Notes: a model not told the origin generated them from the sequence alone. Positions 27,729 to 37,012 are shown, counted from the first letter of the stretch. The stretch: 56,966 nucleotides of DNA from Sphingomonas populi (GCF_004208535.1 NZ_SGIS01000034.1:1-56966); one strand, 5' to 3'. A program made the numbers and translations.

Positions 27729-28396
27729 GCGGCGGCGCGCTCGCGACATGGCTTACCGAGATCCTCGGCCACACGCCGATCGATCTCGCCACCTATGAGC
27801 GCGCGCTGACCCACGGCAGCCAGGCGGCGGCGAATTACGAGCGGCTGGAGTTTCTGGGGGACCGCGTGCTCGGCCTCGTCATGGCCGAGTGGCTCTACGC
27901 GCTCTATCCCAAGGAACCCGAAGGCGCGCTGTCGCGGCGGCTCAACACGCTGGTGACGGGTGCCGCCTGCGCCGATGTCGCGCGCGCGCTGGGCGTGGCC
28001 GCCCACCTGAGGCTGGGCAAGCAGGCGCGCGACGATGGTGCTACCGACAGCGACAACGTCCTCGGCGACGTGATGGAAGCGCTGATCGGCGCTCTGTACC
28101 TTGAGGCCGGGCTGGATGCGGCGCGCAACGCGATCCGCACCGCCTGGGGCGACCGCCCAACCCGCGCGACGGCAGCGCCGCAACACCCCAAGTCCGCGCT
28201 CCAGGAATGGGCCGCCGCGCACAACCGCAAGGCGCCGAGCTACGACGTGCTCGACCGCTCCGGCCCGCACCACGCCCCGCGCTTCATCGTGAAAGCCTCG
28301 CTCGGCACCTTCGCCGAGGTGCAAGCCGAAGGCGGATCGAAGCAGGAAGCCGAAACCGCAGCGGCGGCCGCGCTGCTGGCGAAGGTTACGGCGTAA
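27725..28396 (+). CDS. rnc: Ribonuclease III
   Basis: 223 residues from TTG 27725 (GGGGAAGG just upstream; TTGA overlaps the lepB stop). The nuclease domain contains the signature ERLEFLGDRVLGL and the second acidic patch DVMEALIGALYLEAG; a double-stranded RNA-binding domain fills the C-terminus (PKSALQEWAAAH to KQEAETAAAAALL). The lepB-rnc pairing is common, but era, which usually follows, is replaced here by a family-A palindrome and a convergent gene. Confidence 0.95.
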   Translation: MSGGALATWLTEILGHTPIDLATYERALTHGSQAAANYERLEFLGDRVLGLVMAEWLYALYPKEPEGALSRRLNTLVTGAACADVARALGVAAHLRLGKQARDDGATDSDNVLGDVMEALIGALYLEAGLDAARNAIRTAWGDRPTRATAAPQHPKSALQEWAAAHNRKAPSYDVLDRSGPHHAPRFIVKASLGTFAEVQAEGGSKQEAETAAAAALLAKVTA

Positions 28397-28428
28397 CCAC
28401 TCGCGTCAACCACCTACCGCCCACTCCC

Positions 28429-28499
28429 CCGTTCGTCCCGAGCGAAGTCGAGGGGCGTGCCAAGAGCGCAGGTGCCTCGACTGCGCTCGGCACGAACGG
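28429..28499. repeat. Family-A REPIN-like palindrome
   Basis: Head-to-head pair: CC-type half (GTCCC / GGGGC arms) on the left, GC-type half (GTGCC / GGCAC arms, core GAGCGCAGTCGA) on the right, each preceded by CCGTTC. It lies between the convergent genes rnc and the GT2 gene. Confidence 0.85.
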
Positions 28500-28516
28500 G
28501 TTGGAAATAGGTCGCG

Positions 28517-29539
28517 CTATTCCCCCGCAGCCTCGCTCGGAACCTCGCGCGGCGGCGGCACCGCATTGAACCCCAGGGTCGCGCGCCCCTGCACCGGGCC
28601 GGCGACGTCCGCCACGAGATACAGCGGCCGCCGTTTCGACTCCACATACAGCCGGCCGAGATACTCGCCGATCATCCCCAGCACGAACATCTGCACCGCG
28701 CCGAGCAGCACCACCACCAGCATCGTCGAGGTCCAGCCCGCCACTGCCGAGCCCGTGAAGAAGCCGATCGCGATATAGACGAACAGCAGCAGCGACAGCC
28801 CGGTCAGCACCAGCCCGGCATGGCTGGCGAGCCGCAGCGGCGCGGTCGAGAAACCCGTCACCGCGTCGAGCGCGAGGCGGATCATCTTGCCGAGCGGGTA
28901 ATTGGTCTCGCCCGCGAACCGCTCGTGCCGGTCATAGGCGAACGGCACCTGGCGGAAGCCGACCCACGCCACCATGCCGCGAATGAAGCGCGCCTGTTCG
29001 GGCAACGACAGGAACGCGTCGAGCGCGCGCCGGCTCATCAGGCGAAAATCGCCGGTGTCGAGCGGGATCGCGGTATCGGTCACCCGGTCGAGCAGCCGGT
29101 AGAACGCGGCGGCGGTGACCTTCTTGAACAAGGATTCGCCCGCGCGCTTGCGCCGCACTGCATAGACGACGTCGGCGTTCTGCGCGGTCATCATCGCGCG
29201 CATGTCGGTGAGCAGTTCGGGCGGGTCTTGCAGATCGGCGTCGATGATGAGGATCTGCTCGCCCGCGCACAGGTCCAGCCCGGCGGTGAGCGCGAGCTGA
29301 TGGCCGTGGTTGCGCGACAGGTTGATCGCGACGAGATGCGGGTCGGCGGCGGAAAGCCGCTGCATCACCGGCCAGCTATCGTCCTTCGATCCGTCGTTGA
29401 TGAACAGGATTTCGAAATCCTCCCCCACCGCCGCCCGGGCAGCGGCGGACACGCGCGCATGGAGCTGGTCGAGGCAGGCCGCCTCGTTGTAGCAGGGGAT
29501 CACGATCGACAGGGCAGGACGTTGCATAGCCTCGCGCAT
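28517..29539 (-). CDS. GT2 glycosyltransferase, polyprenyl-phosphate type
   Basis: 340 residues from ATG 29539 (a second ATG at 29527 is possible). The GT-A domain shows LSIVIPCYNEAACLDQLHAR, then LFINDGSKDDSW and the DxD-like ILIIDADLQDPPE; QARFIRGMVAWVGFRQ and YDRHERFAGETNY match the DPM1/GtrB group. Two membrane helices follow (SHAGLVLTGLSLLLFVYIAI and MLVVVLLGAVQMFVLGMIGE). It likely loads a sugar onto undecaprenyl phosphate for envelope glycan modification; the sugar is unknown. Confidence 0.85.
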   Translation of the reverse strand: MREAMQRPALSIVIPCYNEAACLDQLHARVSAAARAAVGEDFEILFINDGSKDDSWPVMQRLSAADPHLVAINLSRNHGHQLALTAGLDLCAGEQILIIDADLQDPPELLTDMRAMMTAQNADVVYAVRRKRAGESLFKKVTAAAFYRLLDRVTDTAIPLDTGDFRLMSRRALDAFLSLPEQARFIRGMVAWVGFRQVPFAYDRHERFAGETNYPLGKMIRLALDAVTGFSTAPLRLASHAGLVLTGLSLLLFVYIAIGFFTGSAVAGWTSTMLVVVLLGAVQMFVLGMIGEYLGRLYVESKRRPLYLVADVAGPVQGRATLGFNAVPPPREVPSEAAGE

Positions 29540-29667
29540 AGCGCCTTGGCCGCCGAATTCCGATGCCGAAAATTGCCTCACCGCACGCGACTCCCCATTA
29601 CCGCCCGCGCGGATAGCATCGCATCCGTTTATAAAGGATAAGGCCGCGCTTTCGCGAAGGACGCCCG

Positions 29668-30084
29668 ATGCCAGCCGAGACCCGCCTCTACGCCACGCCG
29701 CCGGGGTTCAAACTGGCCCCGCTCGCCGACATCGCCGACGGCGCGGCACGCGGGTTCCGCCTGCGATTGAAGGCGGGCCGGTTCGACGGCTTCGTGGTGC
29801 GCAGCGGCGACAGCGTGACCGGCTATGTCGATCTGTGCCCGCACGCCGGCGTGCCGCTGGCGGCGCAGCCGGACAGCTATCAGGTCCATGCCGTATCGAC
29901 CGGCCTGCTGGTCGCCTGCACCTGGCACGGCGCGCTGTTCCGTGCCGAGGACGGCGTTTGCGTGGCGGGGCCGTGCGTCAAACAGCGGTTGCAAAGCTGG
30001 CCGGTCGAGGTGCGCAAGGGCACGATCTTCACCGCCCGGAGCGGGCCGCCGCCGTGGTGGCGGCTGCTCCTCGGGCTGGCGTAG
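29668..30084 (+). CDS. Small Rieske [2Fe-2S] protein
   Basis: 138 residues with one Rieske domain: ligands in CPHAGVPLAAQ and CTWHGALF (Cys-X-His ... Cys-X2-His), spaced about as in ferredoxin-type Rieske proteins. There is no signal peptide, so it is probably cytoplasmic. It could be the electron carrier of an oxygenase encoded elsewhere; none is adjacent. It converges on a lipoprotein gene only 9 bp away. Confidence 0.85.
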   Translation: MPAETRLYATPPGFKLAPLADIADGAARGFRLRLKAGRFDGFVVRSGDSVTGYVDLCPHAGVPLAAQPDSYQVHAVSTGLLVACTWHGALFRAEDGVCVAGPCVKQRLQSWPVEVRKGTIFTARSGPPPWWRLLLGLA

Positions 30085-30093
30085 GCGCCCGCC

Positions 30094-30531
30094 TCAATTG
30101 GCCGGCGGAACCGCCACCGCACTCACCTTGTGGAACCGGCACGCCTCGGTGCCATCGCCGATATGCGACGCATCGAACACCACATAGGTGACGGGATTGT
30201 CCTCGCCGACCACCTCGACCTGAACCTTGCCGCCGGCCACCTTATAGGTATCGACCGGGGTCGGAATGTCCTGCGCGGCGCTGCCGGTGCGGTGCATGAC
30301 GCGCATGTCCTCGGTGAAGGTCAGCCGGTTGTAGATGCAGGCGAGCCCGTCATCGAGCTTCCAGTCACCGATCAGCGGATTGTTGGGATCGGGATCGATC
30401 GGCGATTCGGTCGGATTGGGCGTATCGGTCTGCTCGGCGACTTCCTGCTGGGGGGCGGCATCGGTCGTCGGCGTGCTCTGCTGGCACGCGGCGAGGGCCA
30501 GCAGCCCCAACAGGCACGAAATACGGCGCAT
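30094..30531 (-). CDS. Hypothetical lipoprotein
   Basis: 145 residues with a lipoprotein signal (CLLGLLALAAC, Cys about 16), a Pro/Thr/Glu-rich spacer, and a compact domain beginning IGDWKLDDGLACIYNRLTF. Two further cysteines (about 64 and 132) may form a disulfide. I do not recognise a named family; sphingomonad-type hypothetical lipoprotein. Confidence 0.6.
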   Translation of the reverse strand: MRRISCLLGLLALAACQQSTPTTDAAPQQEVAEQTDTPNPTESPIDPDPNNPLIGDWKLDDGLACIYNRLTFTEDMRVMHRTGSAAQDIPTPVDTYKVAGGKVQVEVVGEDNPVTYVVFDASHIGDGTEACRFHKVSAVAVPPAN

Positions 30532-30674
30532 CGACAGTCTCCTTGAACGACCCTGCGGCGCTATCGACCGCTTCCCCAGGGCACCCCGGCACCCTACCTA
30601 AGCGCTTCGATACAGGAAAGCGGGCACGCGACAATGCGCTTTCGAAGCGAGGTCGCGCGGTCTAGGAGCAATGC

Positions 30675-32024
30675 ATGACCGACAGCTATGATTATGATCT
30701 CTTCGTCATCGGCGCAGGCTCGGGCGGGACGCGCGCGTCGCGTGTCGCCGCCGCATATGGCGCCAAGGTGGCGGTGGCGGAGGAATATCGCGTCGGCGGC
30801 ACCTGTGTCATCCGTGGCTGCGTTCCCAAGAAGTTGCTCGTCTACGGCGCGCATTTCGCCGAGGATCTCGCCGACGCCCGCCGCTTCGGCTGGAACGTGC
30901 CCGATTGCGATTTCGACTGGAAGGTGTTGACCGCCAACGTCTTCGAGGAGGTCGACCGGATCAACCAAGCGTACACCTCGACGCTGACCAACAACAAGGT
31001 CGAGATCATCAATGACCGTGCGATCATCACCGGCCCGCACGGCATCAAGCTCGGCGACGGCCGCGAGCTGACCGCACGCCGCATCCTCGTCGCGACCGGC
31101 GCGACCCCGTCGGTGCCGGCCTGCCCGGGGCATGAACTCGGTATCACCTCGAACGAGGCGTTCCACCTCGACGCGGTGCCCAAGCGCATGGTGATCGCCG
31201 GCGCGGGCTATATCGCCAACGAATTCGCCGGCGTGTTTCACCAGTTCGGCGCGCATGTGACGCTCATCAACCGCACCGACGTGATCCTGCGCGGCTATGA
31301 CGAACAGATCCGCGACCGGCTGCTCCAGATTTCGATGATGAAGGGGATCGACTTCCGCTTTCACGCCGATTTTCGCGGCATCGAGAAACAGGCGGACGGC
31401 AGCCTGCTTGTGTCGATGACCGGGCACGACCCGATCGAGACCGATTGCGTGATGTTCGCCACCGGCCGCGACCCCAACACCAAGGGGCTCGGGCTGGAGA
31501 CCGCCGGCATCGAGGTCGACGCCAAGGGCGCGATCCCCGTCAACGACGCGAGCCAGACGTCGTGCGATAACATCTACGCGATCGGCGATGTCACCAACCG
31601 CGTCCAGCTCACCCCGGTCGCGATCCGCGAGGGGCAGGCGTTCGCCGACACGGTCTATGGCGGCACCCCGCGCACGGTCGATTACGACAACATCCCCTCC
31701 GCCGTGTTCAGCCATCCGCCGATCGCCAGCGTCGGGCTGACCGAGGGGCAGGCCAAGAACAAGTTCGGTTCGGTCAAGGTCTACACCTCGGACTTCCGCC
31801 CGATGAAGAACGTCCTCGCCGGCCGCAACGAACGCGCGCTCTACAAGATGGTGTGTGACAGCACGACGGACCGAATCCTCGGCATCCACATGATCGGCCC
31901 CGACGCGCCCGAAATCCTGCAAGCGGCGGCGGTGGCAGTGAAGGCCGGTCTCACCAAACGGGCGTTCGACGACACGATCGCGCTGCACCCGACGATGGCC
32001 GAAGAACTCGTGCTGCTGCGATAA
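30675..32024 (+). CDS. gor: Glutathione-disulfide reductase
   Basis: 449 residues of the class I flavoprotein disulfide reductase family. FAD motif GAGSGGTRAS near the N-terminus, redox-active GGTCVIRGCVPKKLLV, NAD(P)-domain motif GAGYIANEFA, IYAIGDVTNRVQLTPVA, and the C-terminal HPTMAEE with the catalytic His-Glu pair. It lacks the mercuric-reductase extension. Role: NADPH-dependent recycling of GSSG in the cytoplasm. Confidence 0.94.
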   Translation: MTDSYDYDLFVIGAGSGGTRASRVAAAYGAKVAVAEEYRVGGTCVIRGCVPKKLLVYGAHFAEDLADARRFGWNVPDCDFDWKVLTANVFEEVDRINQAYTSTLTNNKVEIINDRAIITGPHGIKLGDGRELTARRILVATGATPSVPACPGHELGITSNEAFHLDAVPKRMVIAGAGYIANEFAGVFHQFGAHVTLINRTDVILRGYDEQIRDRLLQISMMKGIDFRFHADFRGIEKQADGSLLVSMTGHDPIETDCVMFATGRDPNTKGLGLETAGIEVDAKGAIPVNDASQTSCDNIYAIGDVTNRVQLTPVAIREGQAFADTVYGGTPRTVDYDNIPSAVFSHPPIASVGLTEGQAKNKFGSVKVYTSDFRPMKNVLAGRNERALYKMVCDSTTDRILGIHMIGPDAPEILQAAAVAVKAGLTKRAFDDTIALHPTMAEELVLLR

Positions 32025-32099
32025 ACGCGGCCGGCTCGGGGGATTGCCGCCGGGCCGGCGCACCGCTATCCTCCACTAATACAGTTAGTGGGGGATTTC

Positions 32100-34133
32100 A
32101 TGCGCTTGTCCGTTCTGCTTCGCACCTCGGCGATGCTCGCTCTCGCGGTCGCCGTGCCGACGATCGCCGCACCCGCCGCCAAGACCGTTTACGGCGATTT
32201 CGGCGTCGATCTCACCGCACGCGACCCCGCCGTGAAGCCGGGCGACGATTTCTGGGCCTATGCCAATGGCGGCTGGGACAAGAAGACCGAAATCCCCGCC
32301 GACAAGGCCTCGACCGGCGCGTTCGTGCTGCTGCGCGACGCGTCCGAGGCGAACGTCCGCACCATCCTCGACGACATGGCCGCCAACCCCGCCAAATACG
32401 GCGCGACCGGCAAGCAGGTCGGTGATTTCTACGCGACGTGGATGGACACCGCCGCCATCGAGGCGAAAGGCACCGCGCCGCTCAAGCCGTATCTGACCAA
32501 AATCGCAGCGGTGCAGGACCGCGCCGGGCTTCAGACCCTGTTCGCGACCGTCGGCTATGCCAGCCCGGTCGAGATCGAGGTGATGCCCGGCCTCGCCGAT
32601 CCGACGCGCTACACTGCCGCCGCCGGCCAGGGCGGGCTCGGCATGCCGCGCGACAATTATCTGCTCGCGGGCGAGAAATACGACGCGTTCCGCAAGGCGT
32701 ACCGCGCCTATATCGCGCAGATGCTCACGCTCGCCGGCATCGGTGACGCCGGCACCAAGGCCGATGCGATCTTCGCGCTCGAAACCGCGATGGCCAAGGA
32801 TCAATGGTCGCCCGCGCAGAGCCGCGACATCGCCGCGCTCAACGATCCCGAGGATATCGCCGGCCTCACCAAAAAGGCGCCCGAGTTCGACTGGGCGCTG
32901 ATGCTGCGCACCGCCGGCGTCGAAAGCTCGCCCACCGTGCTGATGACGCAGAACACCGCGCTCGCCGCGATGGCCAAGATCTTCGCCGCCACGCCAGTCG
33001 CGACGTGGAAGGACTATCTCGCCTTCCACTTCGTCAGCGATCACGCCGATTCTCTGCCCAAGGCGTTCGACGATGCCAACTTCGCCTTCTACAAGCACAC
33101 GTTGTCGGGCGTACCCACCCAGCGCGAGCGCTGGCGGCGCGGCGTCGCGCTGACCAACGACGCACTCGGCGAGGCGGTTGGCCAGCTCTATGTCGCGCGC
33201 TTCTACCCGCCCGCCGCCGAGGCGCAGATGAACGAGCTGATCGAGAATCTGCGCGGCGCCTATCAGGAGCGCATCTCCAAGGCACCGTGGATGGACACGC
33301 CGACCCGCACCGCCGCGCTCGCCAAGCTCGCCGCGTTCGAACCGCGCATTGGCCACCCTAATACGTACATCGACTATACCAGCTTCAAGGTCGTGCGCGG
33401 CGATCTGCTCGGCAATGCGATGCGGTCTGGCGAGTTCGAGCATCAGCTCGAACTGTCGCGCTTCCCCAAGCCGGTCGATCGCACCTTGTGGGAGATGACC
33501 CCGCAGACGGTGAACGCCTATTACGACCCGCTGATGAACCAGATCACCTTCCCGGCGGCGATCCTGCAACCGCCGTTCTTCGATCCCAATGCCGATGCGG
33601 CGGTCAATTACGGCGCGATCGGCGCGGTGATCGGCCACGAAATGGGCCACGGCTTCGACGATCAGGGCGCCGGCTTCGGCCCGACCGGCAAGTTCGAAAA
33701 CTGGTGGACGCCCGAAGCCAAGAAGGCCTTCGAGACGCGCACCGCCGCGCTCGCCGGCCAGTATGACGCTTATGAACCCGTCCCCGGCACGCACATCCAG
33801 GGCAAGCTCACGCTCGGCGAGAATATCGGCGATCTCGGCGGGATCGAGGCGGCTTATGCGGCGTACCAGCGCTATCAGGCCAAACACGGCAAGGCCAAGG
33901 TGATCGACGGCCTCACCGGCGACCAGCGCTTCTTCCTCGCCTTCGCGCAGGCGTGGCGCGGCAAGACCCGCCCCGACGCGCAGCGTCAGGCCTTGCTCAC
34001 CGATCCCCACAGCCCGGTCTATTTCCGCGCCAACGGCGTCGTCCGCAATGTCGACGCCTGGTACAGCGCGTTCAACGTAAAGCCCGGCGACAAGCTGTAT
34101 CTACCGCCCGCCCAGCGCGTGCATATCTGGTAA
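32100..34133 (+). CDS. M13-family (neprilysin-like) metallopeptidase
   Basis: 677 residues from ATG 32100 (GGGGG 5 bp upstream; an in-frame GTG lies at 32088). A signal peptide ends near PTIAAPA, so it acts in the periplasm or outside. The zinc motif is VIGHEMGHGFDDQG, followed by the third ligand in LGENIGDLGGIEAAY and the C-terminal YFRANGVVRN. Family members cut short peptides; bacterial homologues are often PepO-like. Confidence 0.93.
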   Translation: MRLSVLLRTSAMLALAVAVPTIAAPAAKTVYGDFGVDLTARDPAVKPGDDFWAYANGGWDKKTEIPADKASTGAFVLLRDASEANVRTILDDMAANPAKYGATGKQVGDFYATWMDTAAIEAKGTAPLKPYLTKIAAVQDRAGLQTLFATVGYASPVEIEVMPGLADPTRYTAAAGQGGLGMPRDNYLLAGEKYDAFRKAYRAYIAQMLTLAGIGDAGTKADAIFALETAMAKDQWSPAQSRDIAALNDPEDIAGLTKKAPEFDWALMLRTAGVESSPTVLMTQNTALAAMAKIFAATPVATWKDYLAFHFVSDHADSLPKAFDDANFAFYKHTLSGVPTQRERWRRGVALTNDALGEAVGQLYVARFYPPAAEAQMNELIENLRGAYQERISKAPWMDTPTRTAALAKLAAFEPRIGHPNTYIDYTSFKVVRGDLLGNAMRSGEFEHQLELSRFPKPVDRTLWEMTPQTVNAYYDPLMNQITFPAAILQPPFFDPNADAAVNYGAIGAVIGHEMGHGFDDQGAGFGPTGKFENWWTPEAKKAFETRTAALAGQYDAYEPVPGTHIQGKLTLGENIGDLGGIEAAYAAYQRYQAKHGKAKVIDGLTGDQRFFLAFAQAWRGKTRPDAQRQALLTDPHSPVYFRANGVVRNVDAWYSAFNVKPGDKLYLPPAQRVHIW

Positions 34134-34204
34134 GATCCTCCCATCCCGCTCCACTCCGAAGATACAAATTTTTCGGGGTGGTCGCGGCGATAGGCCCGCC
34201 ATAG

Positions 34205-34990
34205 GTGCCGAAAGGCATGAACACGCCGACAAAAACAGGGCCTCGCGCGCTCACCGAAAAGGAGAAGCAGACGCTTCGCCTCATCGTGCGCGGCCACGAT
34301 GCGAAATCGATCGCGCGCAGTCTCGGGCTGTCGGTCCATACGATCAACGAGCGCCTCCGCGACGCCCGGCGCAAAATGGCTGTGTCGAGCAGCCGCGAAG
34401 CGGCACGCATTCTGTTTGAGGCAGAAGGCGGCGATGTCACCTCCCCCACCCCCGATTTGGTTGGGGACACGGAAATCGGGGAAGACGCGGCCCGGCAGCG
34501 GGTGGATCAGGAGCCCACGCCGATCGACGGCGCAGGGCAGACACACCGCCGCCCGATCCTCCTTGGAGTCCTGCTCATGACGCTCGCGCTCGGTCTCGTA
34601 TTGCTCGCCGCACTGCCTCAAGTGGCGTCTCCGCCAAGGCCCGCCGCCGCCACCGGGACGCCGGACGCCGAGGTGGTGGACACTGCGCAACACTGGCTCA
34701 CCCTGCTGGATCAGTCCCGCTGGGACGAAAGCTATCGCGCAACCGGCGCGTCCTTCCGCAAGTCGAACACCCTACAAATGTGGACAGCGGAGTCCGAAAA
34801 GGCGCGCGCGCAATTCGGCAAGATGATCTCCCGCACCTTCGTCAGCCAGCAAGACATCCCCGCCCCGCCCGCCGGCTATCAAGTGACCAAGTTCCGTACC
34901 CGCTTCGCCAACAAGGCCGAGGCGGTGGAGACGGTCACGCTGGTGCGCGAGGATGGCCGCTGGCGTGTGGCCGGCGTGATGATCGAATAG
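34205..34990 (+). CDS. Membrane-anchored LuxR-type HTH protein with DUF4019-like domain
   Basis: About 261 residues (GTG 34205; ATG 34217 is an alternative). Residues about 15-70 are a GerE/LuxR HTH (ALTEKEKQTLRLIVRGHDAK and SIARSLGLSVHTINERLRDA). A linker leads to one membrane helix (ILLGVLLMTLALGLVLLAAL), and the C-terminal part (AQHWLTLLDQSRWDESYRAT to GRWRVAGVMIE) looks like a DUF4019 domain facing the periplasm. DNA-binding inside, sensor outside, no kinase: a one-component layout as in ToxR/CadC but with a LuxR-type HTH. Targets unknown. Confidence 0.75.
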   Translation: MPKGMNTPTKTGPRALTEKEKQTLRLIVRGHDAKSIARSLGLSVHTINERLRDARRKMAVSSSREAARILFEAEGGDVTSPTPDLVGDTEIGEDAARQRVDQEPTPIDGAGQTHRRPILLGVLLMTLALGLVLLAALPQVASPPRPAAATGTPDAEVVDTAQHWLTLLDQSRWDESYRATGASFRKSNTLQMWTAESEKARAQFGKMISRTFVSQQDIPAPPAGYQVTKFRTRFANKAEAVETVTLVREDGRWRVAGVMIE

Positions 34991-35009
34991 CGACGACAGC
35001 ATCTCTTGC

Positions 35010-35198
35010 GATCCTCCCCGGCACGGAGTTTTGGGTCGGATCGTCCCCCGGACGATCCTTGGCCATGCGGGGCATGGCCAACCCAAAACTGGGAACCAGC
35101 CGCAGGCTGGTGGAGGGGGGGATTCCGCATACGGTATCGCTTGGGGAAGCCCCCCTCCGTCGCGCTGCGCGCGCCACCTCCCCGTACCGGGGAGGATC
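35010..35198. repeat. Family-E palindrome carrying a 64-nt nested module
   Basis: Outer arms GATCCTCCCCGG and CCGGGGAGGATC. It contains the three-stem module at 35027-35090, then ACCAGCC-GCA-GGCTGGT, and a segment related to family D. The last bases overlap the dprA stop codon. It occupies most of the gap between the HTH-DUF4019 gene and the convergent dprA. Confidence 0.7.
35027..35090. repeat. 64-nt three-stem module, copy 2
   Basis: Outer stem AGTTTTGGGT / ACCCAAAACT; versus copy 1, the C-G pair at the fifth loop-side position is replaced by T-A, so pairing is kept. Inner hairpins GATCGTCC-CCC-GGACGATC and TTGGCCATGC-GGG-GCATGGCCAA share no stem sequence with copy 1, only layout and loops. 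Confidence 0.8.
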
Positions 35199-36279
35199 AG
35201 GTGAGGCTCACCCGCCCGCCCGCGTGCCGCTCCAGCCGCGCGGCCAGTTCAAGCTCAAGCAGCACCACCTGCACCACCGCCGGCACCGCGCCGGACTGGC
35301 GGATCAGTTCATCCACCGCCACCGGCACCGGCCCCAGCAAGCCGGTAATCACCCGCCGCTCACGGTCGCTGGCGTCCGCCGCGACCGGCGCGTCGAACCG
35401 CACCCCGCGCGAGCGCACGCTGCGCGCATCGATCGGCCGGATCGCCTCAAGCACATCCGCCGCCGACTGCACAAGAATCGCGCCCTCGCGGATCAGCCCG
35501 TTGCACCCTTGCGCGCGCGGATCGAGCGGACTGCCCGGCACCGCCATCACCTCGCGCCCCGCCTCTCCGGCCAGCCGCGCGGTGATGAGCGAGCCGGAAC
35601 GTGGCGCGGCTTCCACCACCAATGTCCCCAGCGAAGCCCCTGCGATGATACGATTGCGATACGGAAAATGGCGCGCGCGCGGCTCGGTGCCCGGCGGCTG
35701 TTCGGCGACGAGCAACCCCTCACGCGCGATCCGCTCCTGCAACTCGGCGTTTTCGGGCGGATAGACCACGTCGATCCCGCCCGCGATCACCCCGACCGTG
35801 CCGCCCTCGATCGAGCCGACATGCGCCGCCGTATCCACCCCGCGCGCGAGGCCGGAAACCACCGTCACGCCCTCGCGGCCCAGCTCGGCGGCGATCTGCC
35901 GCGCGAACCGACACGCCGCCGCCGAAGCATTGCGCGCCCCGACCATCGCCACCGTGTCGCGCGCGAGCAATGCGACATCGCCGCGCACCATCAACGCGGG
36001 CGGCGCATCGTCGAGCTGCGCGAGCAGATCGGGATAGTCGGCATCGTCGATGAAGAGGTGCCGCGCACCCAGCTTGCGCGCGGCCGCAATCTCGCGCTCC
36101 GCCACGGCGACAGCCGCGACCACCGGCGAGCGGCCGCCGCCACGCGCGGCAAGCTGTGGCAGCGCCTCGATCGCCGCCGCCGCATCGCCGAAGCGCGCGA
36201 TCAACTGCCGGTAGGTGACGGGACCGATCGACGCGGTGCGGATCAGCCGCAGCCGCGCGATCGACGCGGCATCAGCCAC
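35197..36279 (-). CDS. dprA: DNA-processing protein DprA
   Basis: 360 residues. After an N-terminal helical region comes the Rossmann-like DprA fold with VAMVGARNASAAACRFARQI, VVSGLARGVDTAAHVGSIEG, HFPYRNRIIAG and SGSLITARLAGEAGR; a winged-helix-like C-terminal domain follows (DRERRVITGLLGPVPVAVDE). It loads RecA on incoming single strands during natural transformation. It starts 8 bp inside the end of plsY, so the two are cotranscribed, a common pairing. Confidence 0.93.
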   Translation of the reverse strand: MADAASIARLRLIRTASIGPVTYRQLIARFGDAAAAIEALPQLAARGGGRSPVVAAVAVAEREIAAARKLGARHLFIDDADYPDLLAQLDDAPPALMVRGDVALLARDTVAMVGARNASAAACRFARQIAAELGREGVTVVSGLARGVDTAAHVGSIEGGTVGVIAGGIDVVYPPENAELQERIAREGLLVAEQPPGTEPRARHFPYRNRIIAGASLGTLVVEAAPRSGSLITARLAGEAGREVMAVPGSPLDPRAQGCNGLIREGAILVQSAADVLEAIRPIDARSVRSRGVRFDAPVAADASDRERRVITGLLGPVPVAVDELIRQSGAVPAVVQVVLLELELAARLERHAGGRVSLT

Positions 36280-36880
36280 GCGCCTTGCTGCCCACCCTCG
36301 GTTCGGTGCCGTCGAGCAGTCGCTCGATATTGGCGCGGTGCTTCCACAGCACGAGCAGCGCGCAGGCGATCAGCAGCGGCACATGGTCGAACCTGTCGAA
36401 CAAAGCCGCCGCGACCGGAGCGCTCACCGCCGCCGTCATTCCAGCCACCGAGGAAATCCGCAAAGCGCCGAGCAGCCCGAGCCACACCGCCGCATAGACC
36501 AACCCGACCGGCCAGTGCAGCGCCAGCGCCACGCCGAGCAATGTCGCCACGCCCTTGCCGCCGCGAAAGCGCAGCCACACGGGATAGAGATGCCCGACGA
36601 ATGCCGCCGCCGCCGCGAGCACGCCCGTTCCCGGCGCGAGCCTCTCGGCAATAGCCACCGCCGCAAACCCCTTCAGCGCATCGAGGATCAAAGTCGCCGC
36701 CGCCAGCCCCTTGCGCCCGGTGCGCAGCACGTTGGTCGCACCGATATTGCCCGATCCGATCTGGCGCAGATCGCCCGCGCCGAACGCGCGCGTGAGAATC
36801 AGCCCGAACGGAATCGAGCCGAGCAGATAGCCGAGCAGCAAGACGCCCGCCGGCGCACCCCAGAGATATTCGGTCGGCAT
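36272..36880 (-). CDS. plsY: Glycerol-3-phosphate acyltransferase PlsY
   Basis: 202 residues, integral membrane. PlsY motifs are visible: GSIPFGLILTRAF, then IGSGNIGATNVLRTGRK, and the second loop LYPVWLRFRGGKGVATLLG. It transfers acyl groups from acyl-phosphate to glycerol-3-phosphate, the first step of phospholipid synthesis. Upstream partner of dprA. Confidence 0.94.
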   Translation of the reverse strand: MPTEYLWGAPAGVLLLGYLLGSIPFGLILTRAFGAGDLRQIGSGNIGATNVLRTGRKGLAAATLILDALKGFAAVAIAERLAPGTGVLAAAAAFVGHLYPVWLRFRGGKGVATLLGVALALHWPVGLVYAAVWLGLLGALRISSVAGMTAAVSAPVAAALFDRFDHVPLLIACALLVLWKHRANIERLLDGTEPRVGSKARG

Positions 36881-37012
36881 GATCGGATCGTTTCGCCCCC
36901 AGACGCCCCGCTTCTAGCGAACCCGGGCCGGCCACGCCATTGCTCTTCATCAAGCAGCACGATTGAAGACGGGACGATTGTCAAATCCGCGCGCGCCGGT
37001 ATGGCGCGGGCG

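Noticed and set aside
36215..37012. Extension of the murI frame far upstream.
   Set aside because: It overlaps plsY on the other strand, has no domain, and MurI homology starts at 37013.
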